DNA of 64,000 nucleotides from Paraburkholderia bannensis NBRC 103871. Lineage in GTDB: Bacteria; Pseudomonadota; Gammaproteobacteria; Burkholderiales; Burkholderiaceae. Numbering within the stretch: the stretch's first letter is position 1; each line of letters opens with the position of its first letter. The stretch lies in the NCBI RefSeq assembly GCF_000685015.1, contig NZ_BAYA01000029.1:47820-111819 (forward strand). The letters run 5' to 3'. Below the pieces are notes generated by a model. That model was not told the DNA's origin and did not search any database. It saw only the letters and a list, made by a program, of their open reading frames with translations. Positions 8,531 through 16,947 of this stretch are shown here, piece after piece. A program made the translations under genes and the position numbers.

Positions 8531-9457
8531 TCAGTCCACGCTTTCGCCCAGCGCGCACGCGTCGATGGCCTCGACCAGCGCCTTGAGCACGCTCTCGATG
8601 GCCGACGACAACCGCCGCTCGCGCATCGTCGTGACAAAGAGGCGGCGCTGGCGCAGCTCGGGCTCGTCGATGGGGCGGGCGACGAGCGCGAGTTCATCGG
8701 CGCGCTTCGTCAAGCCCGCCAGCGACAGCCGGCTGCCCAGCGTGATCGCCCCCGCCAGCGCTGCGAACGCATGCAGCGCGCTCGAATTATTGCTCGTGAG
8801 AATGGCGTTCAGCTCAATGCCCTGGCGTGCACAGCACGCGTCGATCAACTGACGCGCCGTGTTGCCTCGCTCAAGCAGCGCGACGGGATACGCGGCGAGA
8901 TCCGCCAGCGTGAGCGCGGCTTTGTGCGCGAGTGGATGCCCCGCTTCGAGCAGCGCGCAGACGCTGGCCTGCGCGCTGTATTCGACACTGACCTTCGCCG
9001 GATCGCCGCCCGAGAACGACACGCCCAGATCGACTTCGCCCGAGGCGACCCAATGCTCGACTTGCGCGGGCGTGCCAGCGCGCAGCATGAAATTGACGTG
9101 CGGCACGGCGGCGTGATGGCGCGCGAGGACGCTCGGCAGGAACGAGCGCGTGAAGCCCTCGGTGCAGCCCACGCGCACGATGCCGCGCCCGAGCGCCTTG
9201 CCGGCGGCGATTTCCGCGAGCACCGCATCGGCTTCGAGCAGCGCGCGGCGTGCATGCGTAACCAGGCGCTCGCCCGATTCGGTCAGCACCATGCCGCGCG
9301 GCATGCGCTCGAACAATGGCGTGCCGACGTCCTCCTCAAGCCTGGCGATCTGGCGGCTGATGGCCGAAACGGCCACATGCAGCGTCTGCGAAGCCGCCGC
9401 GAGCGAGCCGGTACGGGCGACTTCGACGAAGTAGCGCAGGGCGATGCCGTGCAGCAT
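8531..9457 (-). CDS. LysR-family transcriptional regulator
   Basis: A 308-residue LysR regulator with an N-terminal winged helix-turn-helix (LRYFVEVARTGSLAAASQTL ... SRQIARLEEDVG) and a periplasmic-binding-like effector domain. The open frame continues upstream to 9577, but the ATG at 9457 starts the standard helix and has a clear GGAGG before it. It is divergent from an M20 peptidase and an MFS transporter gene, which it probably regulates in response to their substrate. A dyad in the shared promoter region is a candidate operator. Confidence 0.92.
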   Translation of the reverse strand: MLHGIALRYFVEVARTGSLAAASQTLHVAVSAISRQIARLEEDVGTPLFERMPRGMVLTESGERLVTHARRALLEADAVLAEIAAGKALGRGIVRVGCTEGFTRSFLPSVLARHHAAVPHVNFMLRAGTPAQVEHWVASGEVDLGVSFSGGDPAKVSVEYSAQASVCALLEAGHPLAHKAALTLADLAAYPVALLERGNTARQLIDACCARQGIELNAILTSNNSSALHAFAALAGAITLGSRLSLAGLTKRADELALVARPIDEPELRQRRLFVTTMRERRLSSAIESVLKALVEAIDACALGESVD

Positions 9458-9504
9458 GGTGTGGTCGCCTCCAGGGTTGTGCGTTGCCGTTTTGGCAATG
9501 CTAT

Positions 9505-9538
9505 CCGCAAAATTTGAAATTGTTGCGAATTTTTGGCG
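9505..9538. promoter_or_regulatory. Imperfect dyad, candidate LysR operator
   Basis: AAAATT at 9509-9514 is mirrored by AATTTT at 9529-9534, and the flanks CCGC and TGGCG partly extend the symmetry. It is an AT-rich island in the divergent gap between the LysR gene and the peptidase gene, where a LysR-type site would be expected. Confidence 0.4.
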
Positions 9539-9596
9539 TTCATAGACTGGGTTCATTCCGCGGTAACTGCACGACACAAGACGAATGGAGCCATCG

Positions 9597-11051
9597 ATGA
9601 ACGCCCCCGAAACCCCCGAATCCCGCGAGCGACTCGCCCCTCAGACCGACGTCGCGCCGCGTGAGCAGGCCATCGCCGCCGCGCTGGCGCACTTCGATTC
9701 CGGCGACTTCCTGCGCGACCTCGAACGCCGCGTGGCGTTTCGCTCGGAGAGCCAGAACCCGGCGCAGGCCGACGCGCTCGCCGCCTATCTGAGCGACGAA
9801 ATCGCCCCCGCGCTCGCGAAGCTGGGCTTCACGAGCCGCGTGGCCGCGAACCCGGTCAACGCGCGCGCGCCGTTCCTGGTCGCCGAACGCATGGAAGATC
9901 CCGCGCTGCCGACCGTCCTGACCTATGGTCACGGCGACGTGGTGCGCGGCTACGACGAGCAATGGCGCGACGGCCTCAAGCCCTGGGAAGTGCGCGTGGA
10001 AGGCGACCGCTGGTACGGCCGCGGCACCGCCGACAACAAGGGCCAGCACTCGGTGAACTTCGCGGCGCTCGCGGCGGTGCTGGCCGCGCGCGGCGGCAAG
10101 CTTGGCTACAACGTGAAGGTGATCTTCGAGACCGGCGAGGAAATCGGCTCGCCGGGCCTGAACGAAGTCTGCGCGGCCGAAAGCGCGGCGCTGGCCGCCG
10201 ATGTCTTCATCGCCTCGGACGGCCCGCGCGTGAGCGCCGAACGCCCGACGCTCTTTCTCGGTTCGCGCGGCGGCGTGACGTTCGAATTGCGCGTCGACCT
10301 GCGCGAAGGCGCGCATCACTCGGGCAACTGGGGCGGCGCGCTGCGCAATCCGGCCATCGTGCTCTCGCACGCAATCGCCAGTCTTGTCGACCGCCACGGC
10401 GCCATCGCCGTCGAGGGGCTGCGCCCGCCGCCGATTCCGGCCAGCGTGCGTGCCGCGCTCGCCGATATCGAACTGGGCGGCGACGAGAACGCGCCCGCCA
10501 TCGATGCCGATTGGGGCGAACCGGGCCTCACGCCCACGGAGCGCGTGATCGGCTGGAACACGCTCGAAGTGCTGGCGTTCAAGGCCGGCAATCCCGATGC
10601 ACCCGTCAACGCGATTCCGCCGCGCGCGCACGCGACCTGCCAGTTGCGCTTCGTCGTGGGCACCGATTACGCACGTGTCGGCGAGCACCTGGAGGCGCAT
10701 TTCGCGCGGCTCGGCTTTAGCGAAGTGCAGGTGCGCGTCATGCAGACCGCCGCCGCCACGCGGCTCGACCCCGACGACGCCTGGGTGCGCTGGGCGCTCG
10801 CCTCGCTGCGCGACACCACGGGCAAGAAGCCCGCGCTGTTGCCGAACCTGGGCGGCACCGTGCCCAACGACGTATTCGCCGAAACGCTCGGCCTGCCGAC
10901 GCTGTGGGTGCCGCATTCGTATCCGGCCTGCGCTCAGCACGCGCCCAACGAGCACCTGCTGGGCAGCGTCGCGCGCGAGGCGCTCGCCGTGATGGCGGGC
11001 CTCTGGTACGACCTGGGCGCCGACGCCGTGCGCCTGGCCAAGCAACGTTAG
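9597..11051 (+). CDS. M20-family metallopeptidase / amidohydrolase
   Basis: A 484-residue zinc-type M20 enzyme. Visible features are the TYGHGDVV metal motif, GRGTADNKGQ with the bridging Asp, and FETGEEIGSPG with the catalytic Glu pair, followed by the dimerisation insert. The family hydrolyses dipeptides, N-acyl amino acids or carbamoyl compounds in the cytosol. An in-frame ATG exists at 9585, but GGAG at 9588-9591 favours the ATG at 9597. The MFS transporter gene begins 34 bases downstream, so the two likely form an uptake-and-hydrolysis operon under the divergent LysR regulator. Confidence 0.92.
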   Translation: MNAPETPESRERLAPQTDVAPREQAIAAALAHFDSGDFLRDLERRVAFRSESQNPAQADALAAYLSDEIAPALAKLGFTSRVAANPVNARAPFLVAERMEDPALPTVLTYGHGDVVRGYDEQWRDGLKPWEVRVEGDRWYGRGTADNKGQHSVNFAALAAVLAARGGKLGYNVKVIFETGEEIGSPGLNEVCAAESAALAADVFIASDGPRVSAERPTLFLGSRGGVTFELRVDLREGAHHSGNWGGALRNPAIVLSHAIASLVDRHGAIAVEGLRPPPIPASVRAALADIELGGDENAPAIDADWGEPGLTPTERVIGWNTLEVLAFKAGNPDAPVNAIPPRAHATCQLRFVVGTDYARVGEHLEAHFARLGFSEVQVRVMQTAAATRLDPDDAWVRWALASLRDTTGKKPALLPNLGGTVPNDVFAETLGLPTLWVPHSYPACAQHAPNEHLLGSVAREALAVMAGLWYDLGADAVRLAKQR

Positions 11052-11085
11052 TCCGCCCGCCCGATACGCTGACGAGGAGATCACC

Positions 11086-12396
11086 ATGACCCCGACACCC
11101 GCAACCGCGCAGCACCCGAAGCGTCGGCCCAGCCTCACGCAGATCGTTGTCGCCACCTCGGCGGGCAATGCGCTTGAATGGTTCGACATCGCGATTTACG
11201 GCTTTTTTGCGGTGTTTATCGGCAAGCACTTCTTTCCGGCTGCAAGCGAGACGGCCTCGTTGCTGCTGACCTTCGGCGCGTTCGGCGCGTCGTATCTGGT
11301 GCGCCCGCTAGGCGGCATGGTGCTGGGTGCGTATGCCGACCGGCGTGGGCGCAAGGCCGCGCTGATGCTCTCCGTGAGCCTGATGATGCTGGGCACCGCG
11401 ATCATCGCGCTGACGCCCGACTACGCGAGCATCGGCATGGCCGCGCCGCTCGCGGTGCTGGCGGCGCGACTGATCCAGGGCTTCTCGGCGGGCGGCGAAT
11501 TTGGCGCGTCGACGGCCATGCTGATCGAACACGCGCCGCACCGGCGCGGCTTTATCGCGAGCTGGCAGTTCGCGACGCAGGGGCTGGCCACGCTGCTGGC
11601 CGCCGCGTTCGGCTACGGCCTGGCCAAGGCGATGCCCGCCGCCGACCTGGCCGCATGGGGCTGGCGCCTGCCGTTCTTCTTCGGCTTGCTGATCGGGCCG
11701 GTCGGTCTCTATCTGCGCCGCTTCATTGAAGACGCGGAAGATTTCACGCGCGCCGCGCATACCGAATCGCCCGTGCGCGAAGTGTTCGCGCGGCAAAAGC
11801 AGCTCGTGCTCACTTCTATCGGATTGCTAACGGTTTCGACGGCGGTGAACTATCTGCTGCAGTATGTGCCGACTTTCGCCATCCGCGACCTGCAACTGGG
11901 CGCGGCCACCGGCTTCGCGGCGACGATGGTGGGCGGCGTGATCCTCACCGTGGTGACGCCGTTCGCGGGCCACCTGTCCGATCGCATCGGACGGCGCCGC
12001 CAGATGACGTGCGTGGCGCTGCTGTTCGCGCTGACCGCGTATCCGGGCTTTGCGTGGGTGAGCGCGCAGACCTCGCAGGCGGGCGCGATGCCGCTGTTCG
12101 TGCTGATCGCGTGGCTCGCGCTGCTCAAGTCGATCTACTTCGGCGCGCTGCCGGCGCTGATGGCCGAAATCTTCCCGGCCGCCACGCGTGCCACCGGCAT
12201 GGCGATTGGCTACAACGTCGGCGTGACGGTGTTCGGCGGCTTCACGCCCGCCATCGTCACCTGGCTGCTGGGCGCGACCGGCGACAAGAGCGCGCCGAGC
12301 TATTACCTCATCCTGACGGCGATGATCAGCCTGGCGGCGCTCGCATGGGTGAGTCGCGTGCCGATGCAGGCGCACGCGCGCCGCGCCGCCGCGTGA
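11086..12396 (+). CDS. MFS transporter, metabolite:H+ symporter family
   Basis: A 436-residue 12-helix transporter. The opening GNALEWFDIAIYGFFAVFIG is typical of the MHS branch (citrate, proline/betaine, alpha-ketoglutarate permeases), and the loop motif GAYADRRGRKAALM between helices 2 and 3 is the MFS signature. AGGAG lies before the ATG. It follows the M20 peptidase gene closely, so it probably imports that enzyme's substrate, perhaps a modified amino acid or a peptide-like organic acid; the substrate is inference. Confidence 0.93.
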   Translation: MTPTPATAQHPKRRPSLTQIVVATSAGNALEWFDIAIYGFFAVFIGKHFFPAASETASLLLTFGAFGASYLVRPLGGMVLGAYADRRGRKAALMLSVSLMMLGTAIIALTPDYASIGMAAPLAVLAARLIQGFSAGGEFGASTAMLIEHAPHRRGFIASWQFATQGLATLLAAAFGYGLAKAMPAADLAAWGWRLPFFFGLLIGPVGLYLRRFIEDAEDFTRAAHTESPVREVFARQKQLVLTSIGLLTVSTAVNYLLQYVPTFAIRDLQLGAATGFAATMVGGVILTVVTPFAGHLSDRIGRRRQMTCVALLFALTAYPGFAWVSAQTSQAGAMPLFVLIAWLALLKSIYFGALPALMAEIFPAATRATGMAIGYNVGVTVFGGFTPAIVTWLLGATGDKSAPSYYLILTAMISLAALAWVSRVPMQAHARRAAA

Positions 12397-12529
12397 ACCT
12401 GGCTGAATCCGCCTGAAGCGAACACGGCGCGGACTTCACGATGTAACGGTCGGTGTGATAGTTTGTCTGACGCAATGGCGGCGCGCGGGAGGGATTGAAT
12501 AGCGCGCGCCGCGGCACGGAGACATACGC

Positions 12530-13318
12530 ATGCAGACCACCGAACTCACCGACTGGAACCAGTTCATGGAGCTGACGACTCAGCTCGATGGCTGGGCGTT
12601 TCGCGGGCAACAGAATGCCCAATGGCGACTGGAAAGCTCGCTGTCGCGTTACATGCGCGATTACGTGGACGACCACAGCCAGTGGCGCGCGCGCGAGGAG
12701 CGCGCGATCCGCGTGTTTCGCCGCAAGGCGCACAACTTCCTCGCGCACCCCGACATCCTCGCCGACGATTTGCGCTGCCTCGCGCTGATGCAGCACCACG
12801 GCGCGCCCACGCGTCTGCTCGATTTCACCAAAAGCCCTTTTGTGGCAGCGTTTTTCGCGCTCGAACGCGCGACCGGCGACGCAGCGGTCTATGCGCTCAA
12901 TACGCCCGCGCTATGGAACAACCGCGCACGTCCAAAAACCGATCCGGCGCTCACGCGCGACGTGATCGACCCGCGCGCGCCCGGTCATTTCGAGCGTTAT
13001 TTCTTCTGCAATACGAATGAAATTCTCTGGTCGGGCGAGCCGTCCGAAATGGACGACCGGCTGGTGGCGCAATCGGGCACCTTCGTCGTGCCAGGCGTGA
13101 TCGACAAGCCCCTGCAGGCGATCCTTGACGGTTACGAAACGAACGAGGAACTCCTGCACCAGATCGTGCTGCCCGCGCGTATCCGCATGGACGCGATGAA
13201 ATGGCTGTATCGCATGAATATCACCAATGCGTCGCTGTTTCCGGGGCTGGACGGCCTTGCACGCTCGATTGCCGTGGAACTGGAAATCGTCTGGTCGGGG
13301 ATGATGCAGGCGCAGTGA
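12530..13318 (+). CDS. FRG-domain protein
   Basis: A 262-residue protein with the FRG signature: FRGQQNAQWRLESSLSR near residue 24 and QHHGAPTRLLDFTKSPFVAA near residue 90, together with FFALE. FRG domains are widespread in bacteria and have no settled biochemical function; some occur near toxins or defence genes. No second domain, signal peptide or membrane helix is visible. GGAG precedes the ATG. It appears to be a single-gene unit after the MFS transporter. Confidence 0.85.
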   Translation: MQTTELTDWNQFMELTTQLDGWAFRGQQNAQWRLESSLSRYMRDYVDDHSQWRAREERAIRVFRRKAHNFLAHPDILADDLRCLALMQHHGAPTRLLDFTKSPFVAAFFALERATGDAAVYALNTPALWNNRARPKTDPALTRDVIDPRAPGHFERYFFCNTNEILWSGEPSEMDDRLVAQSGTFVVPGVIDKPLQAILDGYETNEELLHQIVLPARIRMDAMKWLYRMNITNASLFPGLDGLARSIAVELEIVWSGMMQAQ

Positions 13319-13330
13319 GGCGCCAGGGGA

Positions 13331-13540
13331 TCATCGGCGAGCGCGTCGCCGAATCTTGATCCAGCACGATCTTCGCTCAATCGGGAAAGCCATGCCCATT
13401 GAGCGGATTTCGTTATTGCCATTACAATCGACGGCCAATTCGAAGGGGTTATTTGGCGTATAAGCCGGATTAATCCGAATCGCATAAAAATCCTTAAAAG
13501 AAAGTTCCAACTCGTAATTCAACAAGAATATGTCTGGCAC
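13331..13540 (-). other. Possible small ORF or gene remnant
   Basis: An open frame of 69 codons (GTG start) fills the gap between the FRG and homospermidine synthase genes on the opposite strand. Its composition is protein-like (for example KDFYAIRINPAYTPNNPFEL) and its base content is clearly more AT-rich than the neighbours. There is no convincing ribosome-binding site and it overlaps the next gene's start by 11 bases. It could be a decayed fragment from transferred DNA or a chance frame in promoter DNA. No family recognised. Confidence 0.22.
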
Positions 13541-14948
13541 GGATCAAGTCGTCATGGTCGGCTTCGGCAATATCGGGCAGGCCGTGGTGCCGCTATTGCG
13601 CACGCATTTTCCGCATCGTCACATTGTCGCGATCGAGCAGCATGCCGATGCTGCACGCGTCATGCGTGCCCGCGAAATGGGCGTGAAACTCCTGCAATGC
13701 CGTGTCGATGCAGACAATTACGAGGCGGTGCTCACCCCGTATCTGCAAACGGGCGCGTTTCTGTTGAATCTTGCGCCTGCGGTGAGCAGCGCGGCGTTGC
13801 TTCAGCTTGCGCAGTCGCGCGGCGCGTTCTACCTGGACACCGGCATCGAGCCCTGGGAATACGGATTCGAAAGCGACACGCCGGACGCGACCAGTAACTA
13901 CGCGCTGCGCGAAAGGATGCTCGCTCTCCAGCGTGAATGTGCGGGCCAACCGACAGCGCTTGTCGCACATGGTGCGAACCCGGGTTTCGTTTCGCTGCTG
14001 GTGAAGCAGGCTTTGCTTGAGCTGGCCAGGGTGCTGGAACACGACGAGCCGAACGCGCCGCGCACACGGGAGCAATGGGCTGCGCTTGCGTGCGAGCTCG
14101 ATGTGCGGGTGATCCAGATTTCCGAATGCGATACCCAGCGAGCGGCGGGTCAGCGCAGCGACGATGAGTTCGTCAACACCTGGTCCGTCGAAGGTTTCGT
14201 GACCGAATGTTTGCAGCCCGTCGAAATGGGATGGGGTTCGCACGAATGCAGCTTGCCGCAAGGCGCGCGTGTTTCAGGCACGACGCTGGGCGGCGCACAC
14301 GCAGCGGTGCAACTCGCCCAGCGCGGCCACGAGGTCGCTGTGCAGACATGGACGCCGCTGCGTGGCGCAGTCACCGGCTGTATTCTCACTCACAACGAAT
14401 CGCTGTCCATCGCGGACTACTTCACGGTTCCCGCAAGCGCCGCGACAGGCAAGACAGGCAAGACGCACTGGCGCCCCACGGTCTACTACGCGTACCGGCC
14501 ATGCGACGACGCGATTGCCTCGCTTGCGTTGCTGGATGGCGGCGAGCAAGCCTCAATCTGGCGCGAACGCGTCCTCAAGGACGAACTCGTCGCGGGCGAG
14601 GACGAACTCGGCGTGCTGGTGATGAGCGGGCGCGGCGAGGCCGTGTGGATGGGATCGGCGCTATCGATCGGGCGCACGCGCATGCTGGCGCCCTGCAACA
14701 ACGCCACGAGCCTGCAAGTGGTGTCGAGCATCGTCGCGGGGATGCGGTGGATCGAAGCGCATCCCCACGAAGGCGTGGTCGAATCCGATGCAATCGACGA
14801 CGAAGACACCTGGCAATGCGCGCGCCCGTATTGGGAGCCGATTCAATGCGTGCGAACGCGGTGGCGTCCAACGTCAGACGTACGCGCGTTGACCTTCGAC
14901 CAATTCTTCCTGCCCGGCGTCACGCTGCGCGACCCGCAACCCGCCTGA
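13530..14948 (+). CDS. Homospermidine synthase
   Basis: The 472-residue enzyme begins with a Rossmann motif (VMVGFGNIGQAVVPLL) of the saccharopine-dehydrogenase-like class and carries the homospermidine synthase hallmark DEFVNTWSVEGFVTECLQPVEMGWGSHE region at about 210-238. The enzyme uses NAD to couple two putrescines, or putrescine and spermidine, into homospermidine. It is cytosolic. Eighteen bases separate it from the ATP-grasp ligase gene, so the pair is almost surely an operon: the polyamine made here may be the ligase substrate. The start lies in AT-rich DNA without a strong ribosome-binding site. Confidence 0.92.
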   Translation: MSGTDQVVMVGFGNIGQAVVPLLRTHFPHRHIVAIEQHADAARVMRAREMGVKLLQCRVDADNYEAVLTPYLQTGAFLLNLAPAVSSAALLQLAQSRGAFYLDTGIEPWEYGFESDTPDATSNYALRERMLALQRECAGQPTALVAHGANPGFVSLLVKQALLELARVLEHDEPNAPRTREQWAALACELDVRVIQISECDTQRAAGQRSDDEFVNTWSVEGFVTECLQPVEMGWGSHECSLPQGARVSGTTLGGAHAAVQLAQRGHEVAVQTWTPLRGAVTGCILTHNESLSIADYFTVPASAATGKTGKTHWRPTVYYAYRPCDDAIASLALLDGGEQASIWRERVLKDELVAGEDELGVLVMSGRGEAVWMGSALSIGRTRMLAPCNNATSLQVVSSIVAGMRWIEAHPHEGVVESDAIDDEDTWQCARPYWEPIQCVRTRWRPTSDVRALTFDQFFLPGVTLRDPQPA

Positions 14949-14966
14949 CGCTTCTTCGCACACCTC

Positions 14967-16151
14967 ATGCAACGAACCCGACAAATCCCGCGACGCGGCT
15001 GGCCGGCCCGGCTCGAATCCATTGGCTTTCACTTCCATTCGCTCGACGAGCATGATGTCCCGCAACCCGTCGATGACCACACCTTCGTCTATTGGCGCGA
15101 GGACGTGGCTTATCGCTTCAGCGAGCAGGAAGTCGAACGTGTCTACGCCGCGGCGCTGGAGTTGAACCAGCGTTGCCTGGACGCCGTGGAACATGTCATC
15201 ACGAAGCGCGACTTCGCGCGGCTGGGCATTTCCGCGCCCATGGGCGAGTGGATCACGCGCTCATGGGAGCGCGACGATCCCACGCTCTACGGCCGCTTTG
15301 ACTTTACGTTCGACGCGCTGGGCGTGCCGAAGATGTTCGAGTACAACGCCGACACGCCCACCTCGATCATCGAGGCAAGTCTCGCGCAGTGGTTCTGGAA
15401 AGAGGACGTGCGCCCCGAAGCCGATCAGTTCAATAGCCTGCACGAAGCGCTGATCGAGCGCTGGCGTCTGTTGCGCGAGCACTATCGGCATGTGGAGTTG
15501 CTGCACTTCGCCTGCATGTTCGACAGCCAGGAAGATGTGTGCAACGTCGAATATCTGATGGATACCGCGGTGCAGGCGGGCTGGTCTGTGAAGCTGATGG
15601 CGATGCCCGATATCGGCAACGACGGCTGCGGGCAGTTCATCGACCTCGAAGGCCGCGTGATCGAGCTGATGTTCAAGCTCTATCCGTGGGAGTGGATGGC
15701 GAATTCCGATTACGCCGCGGAGCTGCTCAAGGATCGCTGCGCGTGGGTCGAACCGCCCTGGAAAATGATCCTGTCGAACAAGGGCATCTTGCCGATCCTT
15801 TGGGAACTGTTCCCGGGCCATCCGAACCTGCTTGAAACGACCTTCGATCCGGCGCGTTTCGCTGGTGTTCCGCATGCAAAAAAGCCGCTGCTGTCGCGCG
15901 AAGGCGCCAACGTCACGCTCACGACGCCAGACGGCGTGATCGAACGCGGCGGCCAATATGGCGAGGAAGGTTTTGTCTACCAGGCGTATATGCCGTGCCC
16001 GCGCTTCTGGACGGCCGAAGGCGAGCGCTTCGTGACGCTGGGCGCCTGGATCGTCGACGATGCGCCGGCGGGGATGTGCGTGCGAGAGCAATCGGCGCTG
16101 ATCGCGTCGAATACCTCGTGGTTCGTGCCGCATTACTTCACGGCCGAATGA
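14967..16151 (+). CDS. Glutathionylspermidine-synthase-like ATP-grasp ligase (YgiC/YjfC family)
   Basis: The 394-residue product matches the C-terminal synthetase domain of glutathionylspermidine synthase, standing alone as in YgiC and YjfC. Recognisable blocks are MFEYNADTPTSIIEASLAQW, KLYPWEWM, ILSNKGILPILWELFPGHPN and EEGFVYQAY. Family members form an amide between a carboxylate and an amine at the expense of ATP. The upstream gene makes homospermidine, so ligation of a polyamine to a peptide or to a YgiB-like protein is a reasonable inference. Located in the cytosol. Confidence 0.9.
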   Translation: MQRTRQIPRRGWPARLESIGFHFHSLDEHDVPQPVDDHTFVYWREDVAYRFSEQEVERVYAAALELNQRCLDAVEHVITKRDFARLGISAPMGEWITRSWERDDPTLYGRFDFTFDALGVPKMFEYNADTPTSIIEASLAQWFWKEDVRPEADQFNSLHEALIERWRLLREHYRHVELLHFACMFDSQEDVCNVEYLMDTAVQAGWSVKLMAMPDIGNDGCGQFIDLEGRVIELMFKLYPWEWMANSDYAAELLKDRCAWVEPPWKMILSNKGILPILWELFPGHPNLLETTFDPARFAGVPHAKKPLLSREGANVTLTTPDGVIERGGQYGEEGFVYQAYMPCPRFWTAEGERFVTLGAWIVDDAPAGMCVREQSALIASNTSWFVPHYFTAE

Positions 16152-16202
16152 AGAAGCCGATTAAAGAAGCCGAACAAGAAACATCAGAAACTGGAACGAA
16201 CG

Positions 16203-16934
16203 ATGAGCAAGGTGGGGCAGAAAAAATCGAGTGCCGCGAAGGGGGCGAATAGCGCGTCACGCCAGTCGGGTGCGCCGCAACGTGTCAGCAGCGCACGCGT
16301 CGCCGCGTCGGCCAGGAAACCGCGCGCACCCAAACTCATGCTGATTGGCGTGGGCAGCGCGATTGCGCTGGGCGTCATGATTCATAGCTGCTCGGATTCC
16401 GACGACGACAACGCCGTGGATGTCGAACGCGTGAAATACGATTCGCTGGCCGCGTGTCTCGCAGACTGGAATCAGCCTTCGGATTGCGGCTACGTGTGCG
16501 ATGCGCCCGGCGCAAAAGATCCTTCCGATACTGGGGCGGTGACAGGCGTCGCCGCTTCGGCGACCATCGACAGCGGCACGGCGCTGCCTCAATTGCACGA
16601 ATGCACGACTACGGCTTCGACGGTAGACAACGCGAGCAGCACAGGATCAAGCGGCGGCCATCCCTCCTTTTTTGCGTACACGGGCCACTGGTATGGGCCG
16701 TATTACACGCGCGGCGGCACCGTCTATCACGCCAACGGCACGCAAACCGAGGACGCACCGCGCGGCCCGTTGCATGGTTCGATATCCTCACTGACGATGC
16801 GATCCAGTTCGCTCGGTTCGGGCAGCTCGGTATTCCGGCGCTCGCCGTCATCGGTGTCGATAAGCGAAGGTCGCGCGATTTCACGCGGCGGCTTCACGTC
16901 GAGCCACAGCGGCGGCGGCTCGCGCGGCGGCTAG
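16203..16934 (+). CDS. YgiB/DUF1190-like Ser/Gly-rich lipoprotein or membrane-anchored protein
   Basis: A 243-residue protein. A basic Ala/Ser-rich leader (1-45) precedes one hydrophobic segment (LMLIGVGSAIALGVMIHSC) that ends in a Cys resembling a lipobox. Then come a YgiB-like Cys/Asp-rich stretch (SLAACLADWNQPSDC), a GHWYGPYYTRGG block, and a Ser/Gly-rich tail with SRGGF and SSHSGGGSRGG. In E. coli ygiB neighbours ygiC, and the same pairing is seen here. Function unknown. It follows the ligase gene after 51 bases and likely completes the operon. Confidence 0.75.
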   Translation: MSKVGQKKSSAAKGANSASRQSGAPQRVSSARVAASARKPRAPKLMLIGVGSAIALGVMIHSCSDSDDDNAVDVERVKYDSLAACLADWNQPSDCGYVCDAPGAKDPSDTGAVTGVAASATIDSGTALPQLHECTTTASTVDNASSTGSSGGHPSFFAYTGHWYGPYYTRGGTVYHANGTQTEDAPRGPLHGSISSLTMRSSSLGSGSSVFRRSPSSVSISEGRAISRGGFTSSHSGGGSRGG

Positions 16935-16947
16935 GCCTGCCGCGTAT

